From Pontibacter oryzae (GTDB taxonomy: Bacteria > Bacteroidota > Bacteroidia > Cytophagales > Hymenobacteraceae): a stretch of 64,000 bases of DNA. The notes below the pieces were generated by a model. It was not told where the DNA came from and did no database searches. It saw only the letters and a program-made list of their open reading frames with translations. Below are positions 25,679 to 32,818 of this stretch, piece by piece. Each line of letters opens with the position of its first letter. The stretch's first letter is position 1. The DNA lies in contig NZ_QWGE01000003.1 in NCBI RefSeq assembly GCF_003576375.1, forward strand, positions 682,001 through 746,000, in the 5' to 3' direction. Position numbers and translations under genes: made by a program.

Positions 25679-26302
25679 GTGAATCGTTCGCTTGCGCAGG
25701 TGCTCTCAGTGGTTTTTCACCCGCTGTTGCTGCCCACGTACCTCTTTGCAGTTATACTTTACTACATGCCTGCCTCGTTGCTTACGCTGCCCCTCCGGGT
25801 GCGCTGGGTGGTGCTGGCCATGATCTTTTTTACCACGTTTATCATTCCTGGCGCGGCAGCGGCGGCCATGGTGCGCTTCGGCCACCTCGATTCCGTAGAG
25901 ATGCACAAGCGCTCCCAACGCGGACTGCCGCTCTTGTTCACGGGCATTTGCTACGCCACCACTACCTACCTTCTCTACCGCGAGTCTGCCTACGATGCCA
26001 TTTTCTACTTCGTGATGGGGATTATCGCTGCCTCTGTGTTCCTCACCTTCGCTGTGTCGCAGTTCTGGAAGATAAGCGCGCACAGCATAGGCATGGGTGG
26101 CTGCCTGGGGCTGCTGCTGGTGCTCAACAGTATGGCCCCAGATGCCATGCTTATCCTTCCTATAGCTATTGCCATTTTCCTGACGGGTGCCGTTCTTTCG
26201 GCCAGGCTGGCGCTGCATGCGCACACACCTGCCCAAGTATACGCCGGTTTTGGCAGCGGCTTGCTACTGGCTATAACAGCAGCTACGGTGGCGCTTTATT
26301 AA
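25679..26302 (+). CDS. PAP2-like integral membrane protein
   Basis: A 207-residue membrane protein with about six hydrophobic segments. KISAHSIGMGG (about 137-147) and RLALHAHTPAQVYAGFGSG (about 177-195) sit where PAP2 phosphatases have SGH and the R-x5-H-x3-D motif. Here the SGH is replaced by SAH and the final Asp by Gln-Val. That points to a PAP2-superfamily fold with an altered active site. The start is GTG at 25679; there is no earlier in-frame ATG and the hydrophobic N-terminus begins directly after it. Enzymatic activity is doubtful. Confidence 0.68.
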   Translation: MNRSLAQVLSVVFHPLLLPTYLFAVILYYMPASLLTLPLRVRWVVLAMIFFTTFIIPGAAAAAMVRFGHLDSVEMHKRSQRGLPLLFTGICYATTTYLLYRESAYDAIFYFVMGIIAASVFLTFAVSQFWKISAHSIGMGGCLGLLLVLNSMAPDAMLILPIAIAIFLTGAVLSARLALHAHTPAQVYAGFGSGLLLAITAATVALY

Positions 26303-26322
26303 CCCCTGATTTATACTTCTCG

Positions 26323-27660
26323 CTAACGCTTTACAATTTTGCGGGTGGTAACCGCATCTTTATCACTGGAAAGCTGCAGCAAGTAAACCCCGCTGGGCAG
26401 GTGGCTCATGTTTACGGTGTTGCCGTTTCTAACATCCTGCTGCTGGTATACTTGTTGCCCGGTTATGCTGTATACTTTTAGCGAGGCACGCTGCACCTTA
26501 GTGCCATCTAACTGAATGCGAAGCTCGCCCTGTACCGGATTAGGGTAAACCAGCATGGCTGCTGCCAGTGCGTCATCCTCCACACTGCTCACAGTAATGT
26601 TTACATAGTCGGAGTAAGTTAGGCGAAGGGTGTTGACCATTGCACCTGCGGAAGCATCATACTCCTGGTACACAATCTGGGCAATATCGCCGTTTGTTTC
26701 GCGTGTAATAATGGCTTGTTCTTCCTCGGTGCGCTGCCACTGCTGGTTGCTGCTGTTATAGGTTTCTAAGAGATAGCGCGTGGTAGGGTCTTCCACAAAA
26801 GTCTCGTTGGTGGTAAGTATAGTTTCGGTGATGCGCTGGTAAGGGGAGGTATTACCATTAGTCAGGTCTACATGAAACACATTGTCGGTAGTGGTGCGGG
26901 TATCGCTGCTGTGCTGCGTGTATTGCAACTCATGCTTATACTTAGCGGTGATGCCGGTAAGCAAATCATAAACCTGAATAAAGTAGCTGCTTCGCTCATC
27001 TGTCCCTCCAACGTAGGTTATCTGCGTTTCTTCTGCGGTTTTCTGCCAGGCATTACTGCTCCAGGCATAGGTTATGGTGCCGGAAGGGCGCGTGTCGGTA
27101 CCGGTGTAGGTATAAGTTTCTCTTTCGCTGTTGCCCCAGGCAGTGCCATCGAAAACCTCACGCACCATTTCTGTGATACGCCCGGCGTCAAAGGTATACG
27201 TGTACCGCATGCCCTGCAGCAACACCCAACTGCCGGTCCATATATAGATTTCAAGGCTCTTAAGATTTTCCCCCTCATAAGTAAACGTGGTTTTGCCCAG
27301 GTTTACCCAGTTCTGGCCCTGTAAGCCCTGCACCACCACTTCTGTTGGGTTATCTTGGGCATCGTAGGTGTAGTTAAAGCGTGTCTGGCTTTGCTGGCCG
27401 CCAATCTCCTGTTGTAGCTGGCCCTCTACCAAGCCCCGGTTATTGTAAGTATAAGTAGTCCGCAGCTCGTCCTGCCATTGGTTTGCACTAAAGGATGCCT
27501 GCACAACCTGCTGCGGCACGCGCAGCGTGGTCTCGAGCTGTTGCAGCCGGGTTTTATGAAACAGGCCTGTGGCCGATTGGGAGTTATTTTGTGCCGAAGC
27601 GGCGCTGGTAAGCCCAAGCAAAATCAGGCCGAAAAACAGGAGCGTAAAATGTTTTTTCAT
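26323..27660 (-). CDS. T9SS cargo protein with YD-like repeats
   Basis: A 445-residue secreted protein with an N-terminal signal peptide (ending ASAASAQ). The central part (about 65-280) has repeated motifs of the form YTYNNRGLVEGQ, NYTYDAQDNPTEV, TFTYEGENLKSLEIY, YTYTFDAGRITEMV and TYTYTGTDTRPSG, related to the YD/RHS-type strand repeat. The last 75 residues form a type IX secretion sorting domain: VYPNPVQGELRIQL, LKVYSITGQQVYQ, SHLPSGVYLLQL and the final TRKIVKR. It should be exported through the outer membrane by the type IX system and attached to or released from the surface. Start is the ATG at 27660. Confidence 0.85.
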   Translation of the reverse strand: MKKHFTLLFFGLILLGLTSAASAQNNSQSATGLFHKTRLQQLETTLRVPQQVVQASFSANQWQDELRTTYTYNNRGLVEGQLQQEIGGQQSQTRFNYTYDAQDNPTEVVVQGLQGQNWVNLGKTTFTYEGENLKSLEIYIWTGSWVLLQGMRYTYTFDAGRITEMVREVFDGTAWGNSERETYTYTGTDTRPSGTITYAWSSNAWQKTAEETQITYVGGTDERSSYFIQVYDLLTGITAKYKHELQYTQHSSDTRTTTDNVFHVDLTNGNTSPYQRITETILTTNETFVEDPTTRYLLETYNSSNQQWQRTEEEQAIITRETNGDIAQIVYQEYDASAGAMVNTLRLTYSDYVNITVSSVEDDALAAAMLVYPNPVQGELRIQLDGTKVQRASLKVYSITGQQVYQQQDVRNGNTVNMSHLPSGVYLLQLSSDKDAVTTRKIVKR

Positions 27661-27848
27661 AGATTATCATAGCTTTAAATTTACTTAAGGGTGATGCTGG
27701 CTGTGAAGCCGCGTGATGGGGATAGTGGCAAACTAACACTGCAAAATAAAAGGGATGCCGTGTAAGTTGCACAGGATCAGTTATAAATACCGTAAACCAG
27801 CGCTCCTGGTTGGCAGACTTTATATATCAGGAGGTAAAATGCTTTGGC

Positions 27849-27878
27849 TTGCGGATAAAGCGGTATTTCTTAACTTTG
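27849..27878 (+). promoter_or_regulatory. Promoter of the enoyl-CoA hydratase gene
   Basis: TTG (27849-27851) and TAACTTTG (27871-27878) are 19 bp apart, matching the Bacteroidota -33/-7 pattern. The ATG follows 25 bp later. Confidence 0.65.
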
Positions 27879-27903
27879 ATAGTATAACCTAAACCCAAAA
27901 CCG

Positions 27904-28686
27904 ATGACTTACGAGTGCTTGTTATATGAAGTGCAGGATGGTGTGGCCACCATTACCCTGAATCGCCCGGATGTGTTTAATGCGTTTAACGACCAGCAAA
28001 GCTACGACCTGCAGGATGCCCTGAAACAGGTAAGCCGCGATAGCAATGTACGTGTAGTGATTTTAACCGGCGCGGGTAAGGCCTTCTGCTCCGGCCAGGA
28101 CCTGAAAGCGATTGCCAGCGCCAGCAAAAGGGATTTGTCGGAATCGCTGGAGAAGCGCTACAACCCTATTATCCGGGCCATGCGCAACCTGCCAAAGCCA
28201 ATCATCTGCAAGCTTAACGGCGTGGCGGCCGGTGCGGGCTGCTCGCTTGCCTTGGCCTGCGACATGGTGGTGGCCTCCTCGAAAGCAAGTATGATTGAGG
28301 TATTTGTAAACGTAGGCCTGGTGCTCGACTCAGGCTCTTCCTTCTTTCTGCCGCGCGCCGTAGGTTCTTTAAAGGCGTTTGAACTGAGCACACTGGGCTC
28401 CAAGGTATCAGCTGAGGAAGCCTTGCAGCTAGGCATGGTAAACAAAGTGGTTGAGCCGGAGGAGTTGGATGCTGCCGTGGCTGAGCTGACACTGCGCTTT
28501 GCTGGCGGCCCTACTAAAGCCATCGGCCTCATGAAAAAAATGCTGAACAAATCCTTTAGCTCCACCCTGGATGAGATGCTGGATTATGAAGCGCACTGCC
28601 AGAAAATAGCCGGCAACTCCGAAGACTATAAAGAAGGGGTAACGGCCTTCAATGAAAAACGCAAGCCGCAGTTTAAGGGCGCTTAA
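27904..28686 (+). CDS. Enoyl-CoA hydratase/isomerase family protein (PaaG-like)
   Basis: A 260-residue crotonase-fold enzyme. The oxyanion-hole motifs are ILTGAGKAFCSGQDLKAI (about 57-74) and KLNGVAAGAGCSLALACDMV (about 102-121). Active-site Glu is not at the standard hydratase position: VFVNVGLVLDSGSSFFLPR carries VLDSG where PaaG-type 1,2-epoxyphenylacetyl-CoA isomerases have a similar Asp. This suggests an isomerase of the PaaG type rather than a straight hydratase. Such enzymes act in aerobic aromatic acid degradation or fatty acid oxidation. No other paa genes are visible, so the substrate is uncertain. Start is the ATG at 27904. Confidence 0.88.
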   Translation: MTYECLLYEVQDGVATITLNRPDVFNAFNDQQSYDLQDALKQVSRDSNVRVVILTGAGKAFCSGQDLKAIASASKRDLSESLEKRYNPIIRAMRNLPKPIICKLNGVAAGAGCSLALACDMVVASSKASMIEVFVNVGLVLDSGSSFFLPRAVGSLKAFELSTLGSKVSAEEALQLGMVNKVVEPEELDAAVAELTLRFAGGPTKAIGLMKKMLNKSFSSTLDEMLDYEAHCQKIAGNSEDYKEGVTAFNEKRKPQFKGA

Positions 28687-28710
28687 AGTATAGCATCCGT
28701 ATAAATCTGA

Positions 28711-28738
28711 AAAGTCAGGCCAGGAGCCTGGCTTTTTT
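28711..28738 (+). terminator. Intrinsic terminator after enoyl-CoA hydratase gene
   Basis: GCCAGG and CCTGGC (28719-28732) form a compact stem followed by six T. It lies about 30 bp after the stop. Confidence 0.75.
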
Positions 28739-28814
28739 ACTTTAAAAACTGCGGTTTATACTTAGCAATCAGCTGCTTATACTTTAAAACGAGGCAGAAG
28801 CTTGGCGCGGTACC

Positions 28815-28855
28815 ATCAAACAAAGTATAAATATATCACTCATGCTTCGTTTGAT
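28815..28855 (+). other. Inverted repeat before the DUF3108-like gene
   Basis: ATCAAACAAAG (28815-28825) pairs, with one mismatch, with CTTCGTTTGAT (28845-28855). The loop contains AAAGTATAAAT-type sequence. It ends 15 bp before the ATG at 28871, so it could be a leader hairpin or an operator. Confidence 0.4.
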
Positions 28856-28870
28856 CTAACCTAACTGATT

Positions 28871-29593
28871 ATGCGCCAAATTTTTATATCCCTGATGCTG
28901 GGTTGCCTGCTTATGGTGGCAGCCTGTGTTAGCTCCCTAGCCCAAGCCCACTGTGCCGATTACGAGCTGCTGCGCGAAAATGCAAGCTACGAGATGACAA
29001 GCTTCGACCGGAAGGACCGGCAAACCGGTAGCGTGGTCTATAAGTTAGACGACTTGAGCCGAAGTGGTGGCAAAGTGGAGGCAAAAATCCATACGCAGGT
29101 TTTCGATGAAAAAGGTAAGATGGTAACCGAAGGCGACTTTGCCATTGGCTGCGATGATGGCACCATCTGGATGGATATGCGCTCTATGATGAACCAGCAA
29201 AGCATGGAGGGCTTTAATAGCATGGAAATGACCATGGAAGGCGACCGCATGGTTTACCCAAACAATTTGAAAGTGGGGCAGAAGCTCGCTGACGGCACCA
29301 TGACCTTGAAGATGACTGATAAAGGCAGCATGCAAAACGCCATGACGATGGTAATGAACATCAGCAACCGTACCGTAGAAGCCAAAGAAAACGTGCAGGT
29401 GCCAGCCGGCAACTATAGCAGCTACAAAATCCGGCAGCAGACCGAGATGCAGAACCAGGCTATGGGTATAAAGATGCCCGGCATGCGCATGGAAACCGTA
29501 GAGTATTATGTGCCAAAGGTAGGCGTGGTGCGCTCCGAAACTTACCGCAATGGTAAGTTGCAGTCTTATACCGTGCTCAGTAAGATAAATTAA
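28871..29593 (+). CDS. Secreted DUF3108/TapB-like protein
   Basis: A 240-residue protein with a signal peptide (MRQIFISLMLGCLLMVAACV, then SSLAQA). The body is a beta-rich domain with ENASYEMTSFDRKDRQTGSV, a methionine-rich middle (MDMRSMMNQQSMEGFNSMEM) and the C-terminal VEYYVPKVGVVRSETY. That last motif is typical of DUF3108/TapB-like proteins in Bacteroidota, whose role is unknown. A Cys in the signal region (VAACV) could be a lipobox, but AHC after SLAQ is equally possible, so lipidation is unclear. A strong terminator follows. Confidence 0.72.
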   Translation: MRQIFISLMLGCLLMVAACVSSLAQAHCADYELLRENASYEMTSFDRKDRQTGSVVYKLDDLSRSGGKVEAKIHTQVFDEKGKMVTEGDFAIGCDDGTIWMDMRSMMNQQSMEGFNSMEMTMEGDRMVYPNNLKVGQKLADGTMTLKMTDKGSMQNAMTMVMNISNRTVEAKENVQVPAGNYSSYKIRQQTEMQNQAMGIKMPGMRMETVEYYVPKVGVVRSETYRNGKLQSYTVLSKIN

Positions 29594-29619
29594 CGTAGCA
29601 GAAGTTCATCGTCCAAAGC

Positions 29620-29656
29620 AAAAAGCGCCAGCCCTGAAATATGGCTGGCGCTTTTT
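29620..29656 (+). terminator. Bidirectional intrinsic terminator
   Basis: AAAAAGCGCCAGCC (29620-29633) pairs with GGCTGGCGCTTTTT (29643-29656). It separates two convergent genes and has runs on both strands. AAAGTATAATC follows within 6 bp. Confidence 0.9.
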
Positions 29657-29676
29657 ATCAAAGTATAATCTTGCGG

Positions 29677-30513
29677 CTAGCGCAGCGAGATAAGTTTGCT
29701 GCGGCCGTTTATAGTAATCTCAGCAATATTGTCGCAAGGCTCTTTACCTGTTGGGTCATAGTTTAGCTTTAGGTTGCCGCCATTTTCATTTGTAATGCTA
29801 ATCACACCCGAAACAAAATTACGCGCGCAGCCAATAGCCAATACCTTTTTAAGCGGCTGCTCAATAACAGTAGTATAGGCCACACCGCGTCTGTTTACCC
29901 CAGTGTAATTGCCGGATACGGTCCATACATCATCAAAGATAGTGCGCGTATCCATGCCTGCAATCTGCTGTACCGTTCGGTCTGAGCTCCAAGTGGCTGT
30001 GCCTTCATCCGTGATCATGCTAGCATTGCGCACCGCTACCGATACAGTATGGTTACCCTGATAGGTGCGTACCATGGAGCCTGTAAACTGCACGTTGTTT
30101 ACAAAGTAATTCTCGAGAGTGATTGTGCTCTTTGAGCCAACCTCGCCTCGTGTGCCACTGAACACGGCAATAATTTTACCGCGACGCTCCAAGCCATCGC
30201 GGCACGTGCAATTAGTAGTGCCAAAGTCTATGGTTAAGGTTTTAGTCTGGCCAACATAGCTGATGGTGGCGCAGCTGGGCAGGCTTTCGGCGGTAGTGGC
30301 TACGCGGCCTCCCTGCACGGGCTCTGCTTGGGTAGCATCCTCTACAAAGGCACTCACTGAAGAGTACTCTTCTTCCATTAAGGCATTCACCTCTGCAGAT
30401 TCAACTTCTTCGTTAGAGACACTGGTTTCTTCGTCTTCCTGGCAACTGGTGGCTGCAAACAGTGCGCAAAGCAACAAAGCTTTCGGCATTAGGGTAAAAA
30501 AATGCTTCTTCAT
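29677..30513 (-). CDS. Hypothetical lipoprotein
   Basis: A 278-residue protein with a lipoprotein signal peptide; the lipobox is ATSCQEDEE, so the mature protein starts at about Cys25 and has an acidic tail as is common for surface lipoproteins of Bacteroidota. The rest is beta-rich, with ITLENYFVNNVQFTGSMVRTYQ (cited as LENYFVNNVQFTGSMV), a CTCRDGLERRGKIIAVFSG motif and a repeated strand pattern. Similar lipoproteins with the CxCxDGxxRxGxI motif are common in this phylum and unnamed. Start is the ATG at 30513. It is followed by a gap and the convergent terminator. Confidence 0.72.
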   Translation of the reverse strand: MKKHFFTLMPKALLLCALFAATSCQEDEETSVSNEEVESAEVNALMEEEYSSVSAFVEDATQAEPVQGGRVATTAESLPSCATISYVGQTKTLTIDFGTTNCTCRDGLERRGKIIAVFSGTRGEVGSKSTITLENYFVNNVQFTGSMVRTYQGNHTVSVAVRNASMITDEGTATWSSDRTVQQIAGMDTRTIFDDVWTVSGNYTGVNRRGVAYTTVIEQPLKKVLAIGCARNFVSGVISITNENGGNLKLNYDPTGKEPCDNIAEITINGRSKLISLR

Positions 30514-30603
30514 ATGCTAAGGGTTTTTAGGGTTGGTTATGCTCTTTGGAGCAAATTGCAACATAAAGGTTTAATGCTATATATAGCTAATTTGCTTTAA
30601 AGC

Positions 30604-31302
30604 CTAGAAAGAGTAGCCCACCGAAATGTTAAGTTGAGGGGAGGGCACCACAAAAATAGCAGAATTTTCTTCGGTTACGAGTTCATGCCCTATGATATAG
30701 TCGGCCAACAGATCGCCGGCACCTTTGGCAAGCGCATACTTTACACGGCCACCTAGCGCACCGGAAACTTCTCCGGTAAATTGCTGTCCCAGTTTAAACT
30801 GCCAGCCTAACTGGTAATTTAGCTCCAGCGAGTTTTGATACAGGCGGCCAACGTAGCGGTAGTCCGGGCTGCTGGGGTCCTGCTCCACCTCCAGTGCATT
30901 ATCCTCGAAAGCCATAAAGCGGTACCCGAACATAGGCCCATGGAAAAACCCGAACGGCGTGCCCCTGCGCTTCTTGGAAGTATAATGCCGCTGGCTCATC
31001 CGGATAGCTATGCCGTTCACAGCCTTGTCGTTCTCCACAAAAAAAGAGCTGCCATCCAAGTATGCTTTGTAAATATAGCTGAGACCAAACTCATTGGACA
31101 CACGGTCAGCACGCATCTTTTCATAAGACAGGTATACTTCACCGAGTTGCAAAGGATGTAGCTTTATGATTCTGTCGTGATCTGGATTGACCTGAAGCTC
31201 TTCTTCCTGGTGGGGTGCACTAATATGTTGTGCCATTGCCGCCCCAAGCGGCAGTAGGAGCAAGGCCAATAACAGGCAGGCCAAGCGGTTACTATCTCTC
31301 AT
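30604..31302 (-). CDS. Probable outer-membrane protein
   Basis: A 232-residue protein with a signal peptide (ending LGAAMAQ). It has a row of amphipathic beta strands (LQLGEVYLSYEKMRADRVSNEF is cited as LGEVYLSYEKMRADRVS; NSLELNYQLGWQFKLG; FTGEVSGALGGRVKYAL) and ends in LNISVGYSF with a terminal Phe, as in outer-membrane barrels. The opening (HDRIIKLHPLQLGEVYLSYE) is shared by a group of uncharacterised Bacteroidota outer-membrane proteins. A TAACTTTG box (plus 31373-31380) lies about 70 bp upstream. No named family was recognised. Confidence 0.65.
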   Translation of the reverse strand: MRDSNRLACLLLALLLLPLGAAMAQHISAPHQEEELQVNPDHDRIIKLHPLQLGEVYLSYEKMRADRVSNEFGLSYIYKAYLDGSSFFVENDKAVNGIAIRMSQRHYTSKKRRGTPFGFFHGPMFGYRFMAFEDNALEVEQDPSSPDYRYVGRLYQNSLELNYQLGWQFKLGQQFTGEVSGALGGRVKYALAKGAGDLLADYIIGHELVTEENSAIFVVPSPQLNISVGYSF

Positions 31303-31527
31303 ATATAGATTTTGAAGTGGGGTAAGCCAAAGTACAAGGCAGCTAAGTGTGTCATAGTTCCGAAGATTCTTGCAAAGTTAAGCAAAAGTATGAGTTGCAC
31401 TTTGCAGCTTATTATGCTAAAAAATGCCTAGCCTTATAGTATGATGGTCTTCTGATAACTCCATGTAACTAAAGGCGTATAATCAATTTTGTTAGTAAGC
31501 ACATGATAACTAAACGACAATAAAGCT

Positions 31528-32100
31528 ATGAAAAAAATTGCATCAACAGGACTAATCCTTAGTGCCTTTTTAGTCGGCATGGCCTCTTGTAACCAAGAGA
31601 ATGGTGCCGTAGAAGAAGCGCAGGAAACCAACGAAATGATGGCTGATGACACCGCCATGGAAGATGAAATGGAGGATATGTCGGAGTTTATGACTAAAGC
31701 TGCCAGTGGTGGTATGATGGAAGTTGAGCTAGGTAAGCTGGCCCAAGAGAAAGGTGCTAGCCAGGACGTGAAAAACTTTGGCCAGATGATGGTAACTGAC
31801 CATACAAGCGCCAACGATAAACTAAAGCAGCTAGCAATGCAGAAAAACATTGTATTGCCAGACAGTATGGGCGAGAAGCACATGGAACACGTAAATGAGC
31901 TGCGCGAGAAATCCGGCGCTGAGTTTGACAAAGCCTATATGGAGTTGATGGTAAACGACCACCAGGAGGATGTAGATCTGTTTCAAAAAGCAGCAGATAA
32001 TATGCAGGACGCAGATGTGAAGAGCTTTGCCTCTAGCACAGTTACCGTATTGCAGCAGCACTTAGACCGTGCCAAGCAAATCCATGAGGGACTGAAATAG
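31528..32100 (+). CDS. DUF4142 lipoprotein, first of a tandem pair
   Basis: A 190-residue protein with a lipobox (GMASCNQE, Cys about 22), an acidic linker rich in Glu/Met, and a DUF4142 helical bundle. Family signatures are FMTKAASGGMMEVELGKLAQ, KNFGQMMVTDHTSANDKLKQ and FDKAYMELMVNDHQEDVDLF. The repeated xxDH/xxxH helices resemble ferritin-like bundles and the family is thought to be periplasmic, possibly stress-linked, but no activity is shown. The next gene is a diverged copy 85 bp downstream. Start is the ATG at 31528. Confidence 0.85.
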   Translation: MKKIASTGLILSAFLVGMASCNQENGAVEEAQETNEMMADDTAMEDEMEDMSEFMTKAASGGMMEVELGKLAQEKGASQDVKNFGQMMVTDHTSANDKLKQLAMQKNIVLPDSMGEKHMEHVNELREKSGAEFDKAYMELMVNDHQEDVDLFQKAADNMQDADVKSFASSTVTVLQQHLDRAKQIHEGLK

Positions 32101-32185
32101 TGGTAATAGGCTGTTCACCCAGTTTTAATAAAGCATCTGTAAGTCTTATCTTGCAGATGCTTTATACTTTAAACAAAATCCGTTT

Positions 32186-32749
32186 ATGAAAAGAACTATA
32201 CTTGCCGTGTTGGCCCTCATTTTTATGACTGGCTGCGGCCCCGACGATAGTATTGAACAAGCCACTGAACAAAGCTTGGAGCAGCTTAAGGCTGCTGGTG
32301 TGCAAGGCGATTTAAAGAATGATGCTTTGTTTGCCGCCGAAGCTGCCAGCGCCAGCATGCTGCAGGTGCAACTAGGCGAGGCTGCCGAAGGGATGGCTGT
32401 GAGCCCGGAGGTAAAAGGGTTGGCCCAGGAAATGATTCGTGCACACCAAAGTATGCTGAACGATTTAAGGCAGATGGCCACTCAGAGTGGTTTTGTGCTG
32501 CCAACCACACTTGGCAAGTCTCACCACGAGGTGTACGAAGAGGTAACAAGCAAGTCCGGAATATCTTTCGACCTGACCTATCTGAAGAATATCGTGGAGC
32601 AAAACGAAAAGCTGGTAAAACGCTATGACGACATAGCAGAGTATGCGCAAATTATGGAACTGAAGCAGTATGCCAGCAAGCAACTGCCCTTGCTAAGGCA
32701 GCACCAGGAGATTTTGGAGGAGCTAGAAGACTCGATTGATGACCTTTAA
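32186..32749 (+). CDS. DUF4142 lipoprotein, second of a tandem pair
   Basis: A 187-residue lipoprotein (lipobox MTGCGPDD) with the same four-helix arrangement as the preceding gene: LFAAEAASASMLQVQLGEAA, GLAQEMIRAHQSMLNDLRQM and FDLTYLKNIVEQNEKLVKRY. The residues that read TDH and NDH in the first copy read RAH and EQN here, so the polar positions of the bundle have changed. That suggests functional divergence after duplication. Start is the ATG at 32186. A strong terminator shared with uvrA follows. Confidence 0.82.
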   Translation: MKRTILAVLALIFMTGCGPDDSIEQATEQSLEQLKAAGVQGDLKNDALFAAEAASASMLQVQLGEAAEGMAVSPEVKGLAQEMIRAHQSMLNDLRQMATQSGFVLPTTLGKSHHEVYEEVTSKSGISFDLTYLKNIVEQNEKLVKRYDDIAEYAQIMELKQYASKQLPLLRQHQEILEELEDSIDDL

Positions 32750-32793
32750 AAACAAAGAGCGCCGTTGCATAAGCAGCGGCGCTCTTTGTTTTA
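32747..32793 (+). terminator. Bidirectional intrinsic terminator between DUF4142 and uvrA
   Basis: ACAAAGAGCGCCGTTGC pairs with GCAGCGGCGCTCTTTGT (one G-T type mismatch) around a 4-nt loop ATAA near 32769-32772. Runs of A before and T after make it work for both convergent genes. TTATACTTTATG follows. Confidence 0.9.
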
Positions 32794-32818
32794 TACTTTA
32801 TGATGATACCGAGTTATG

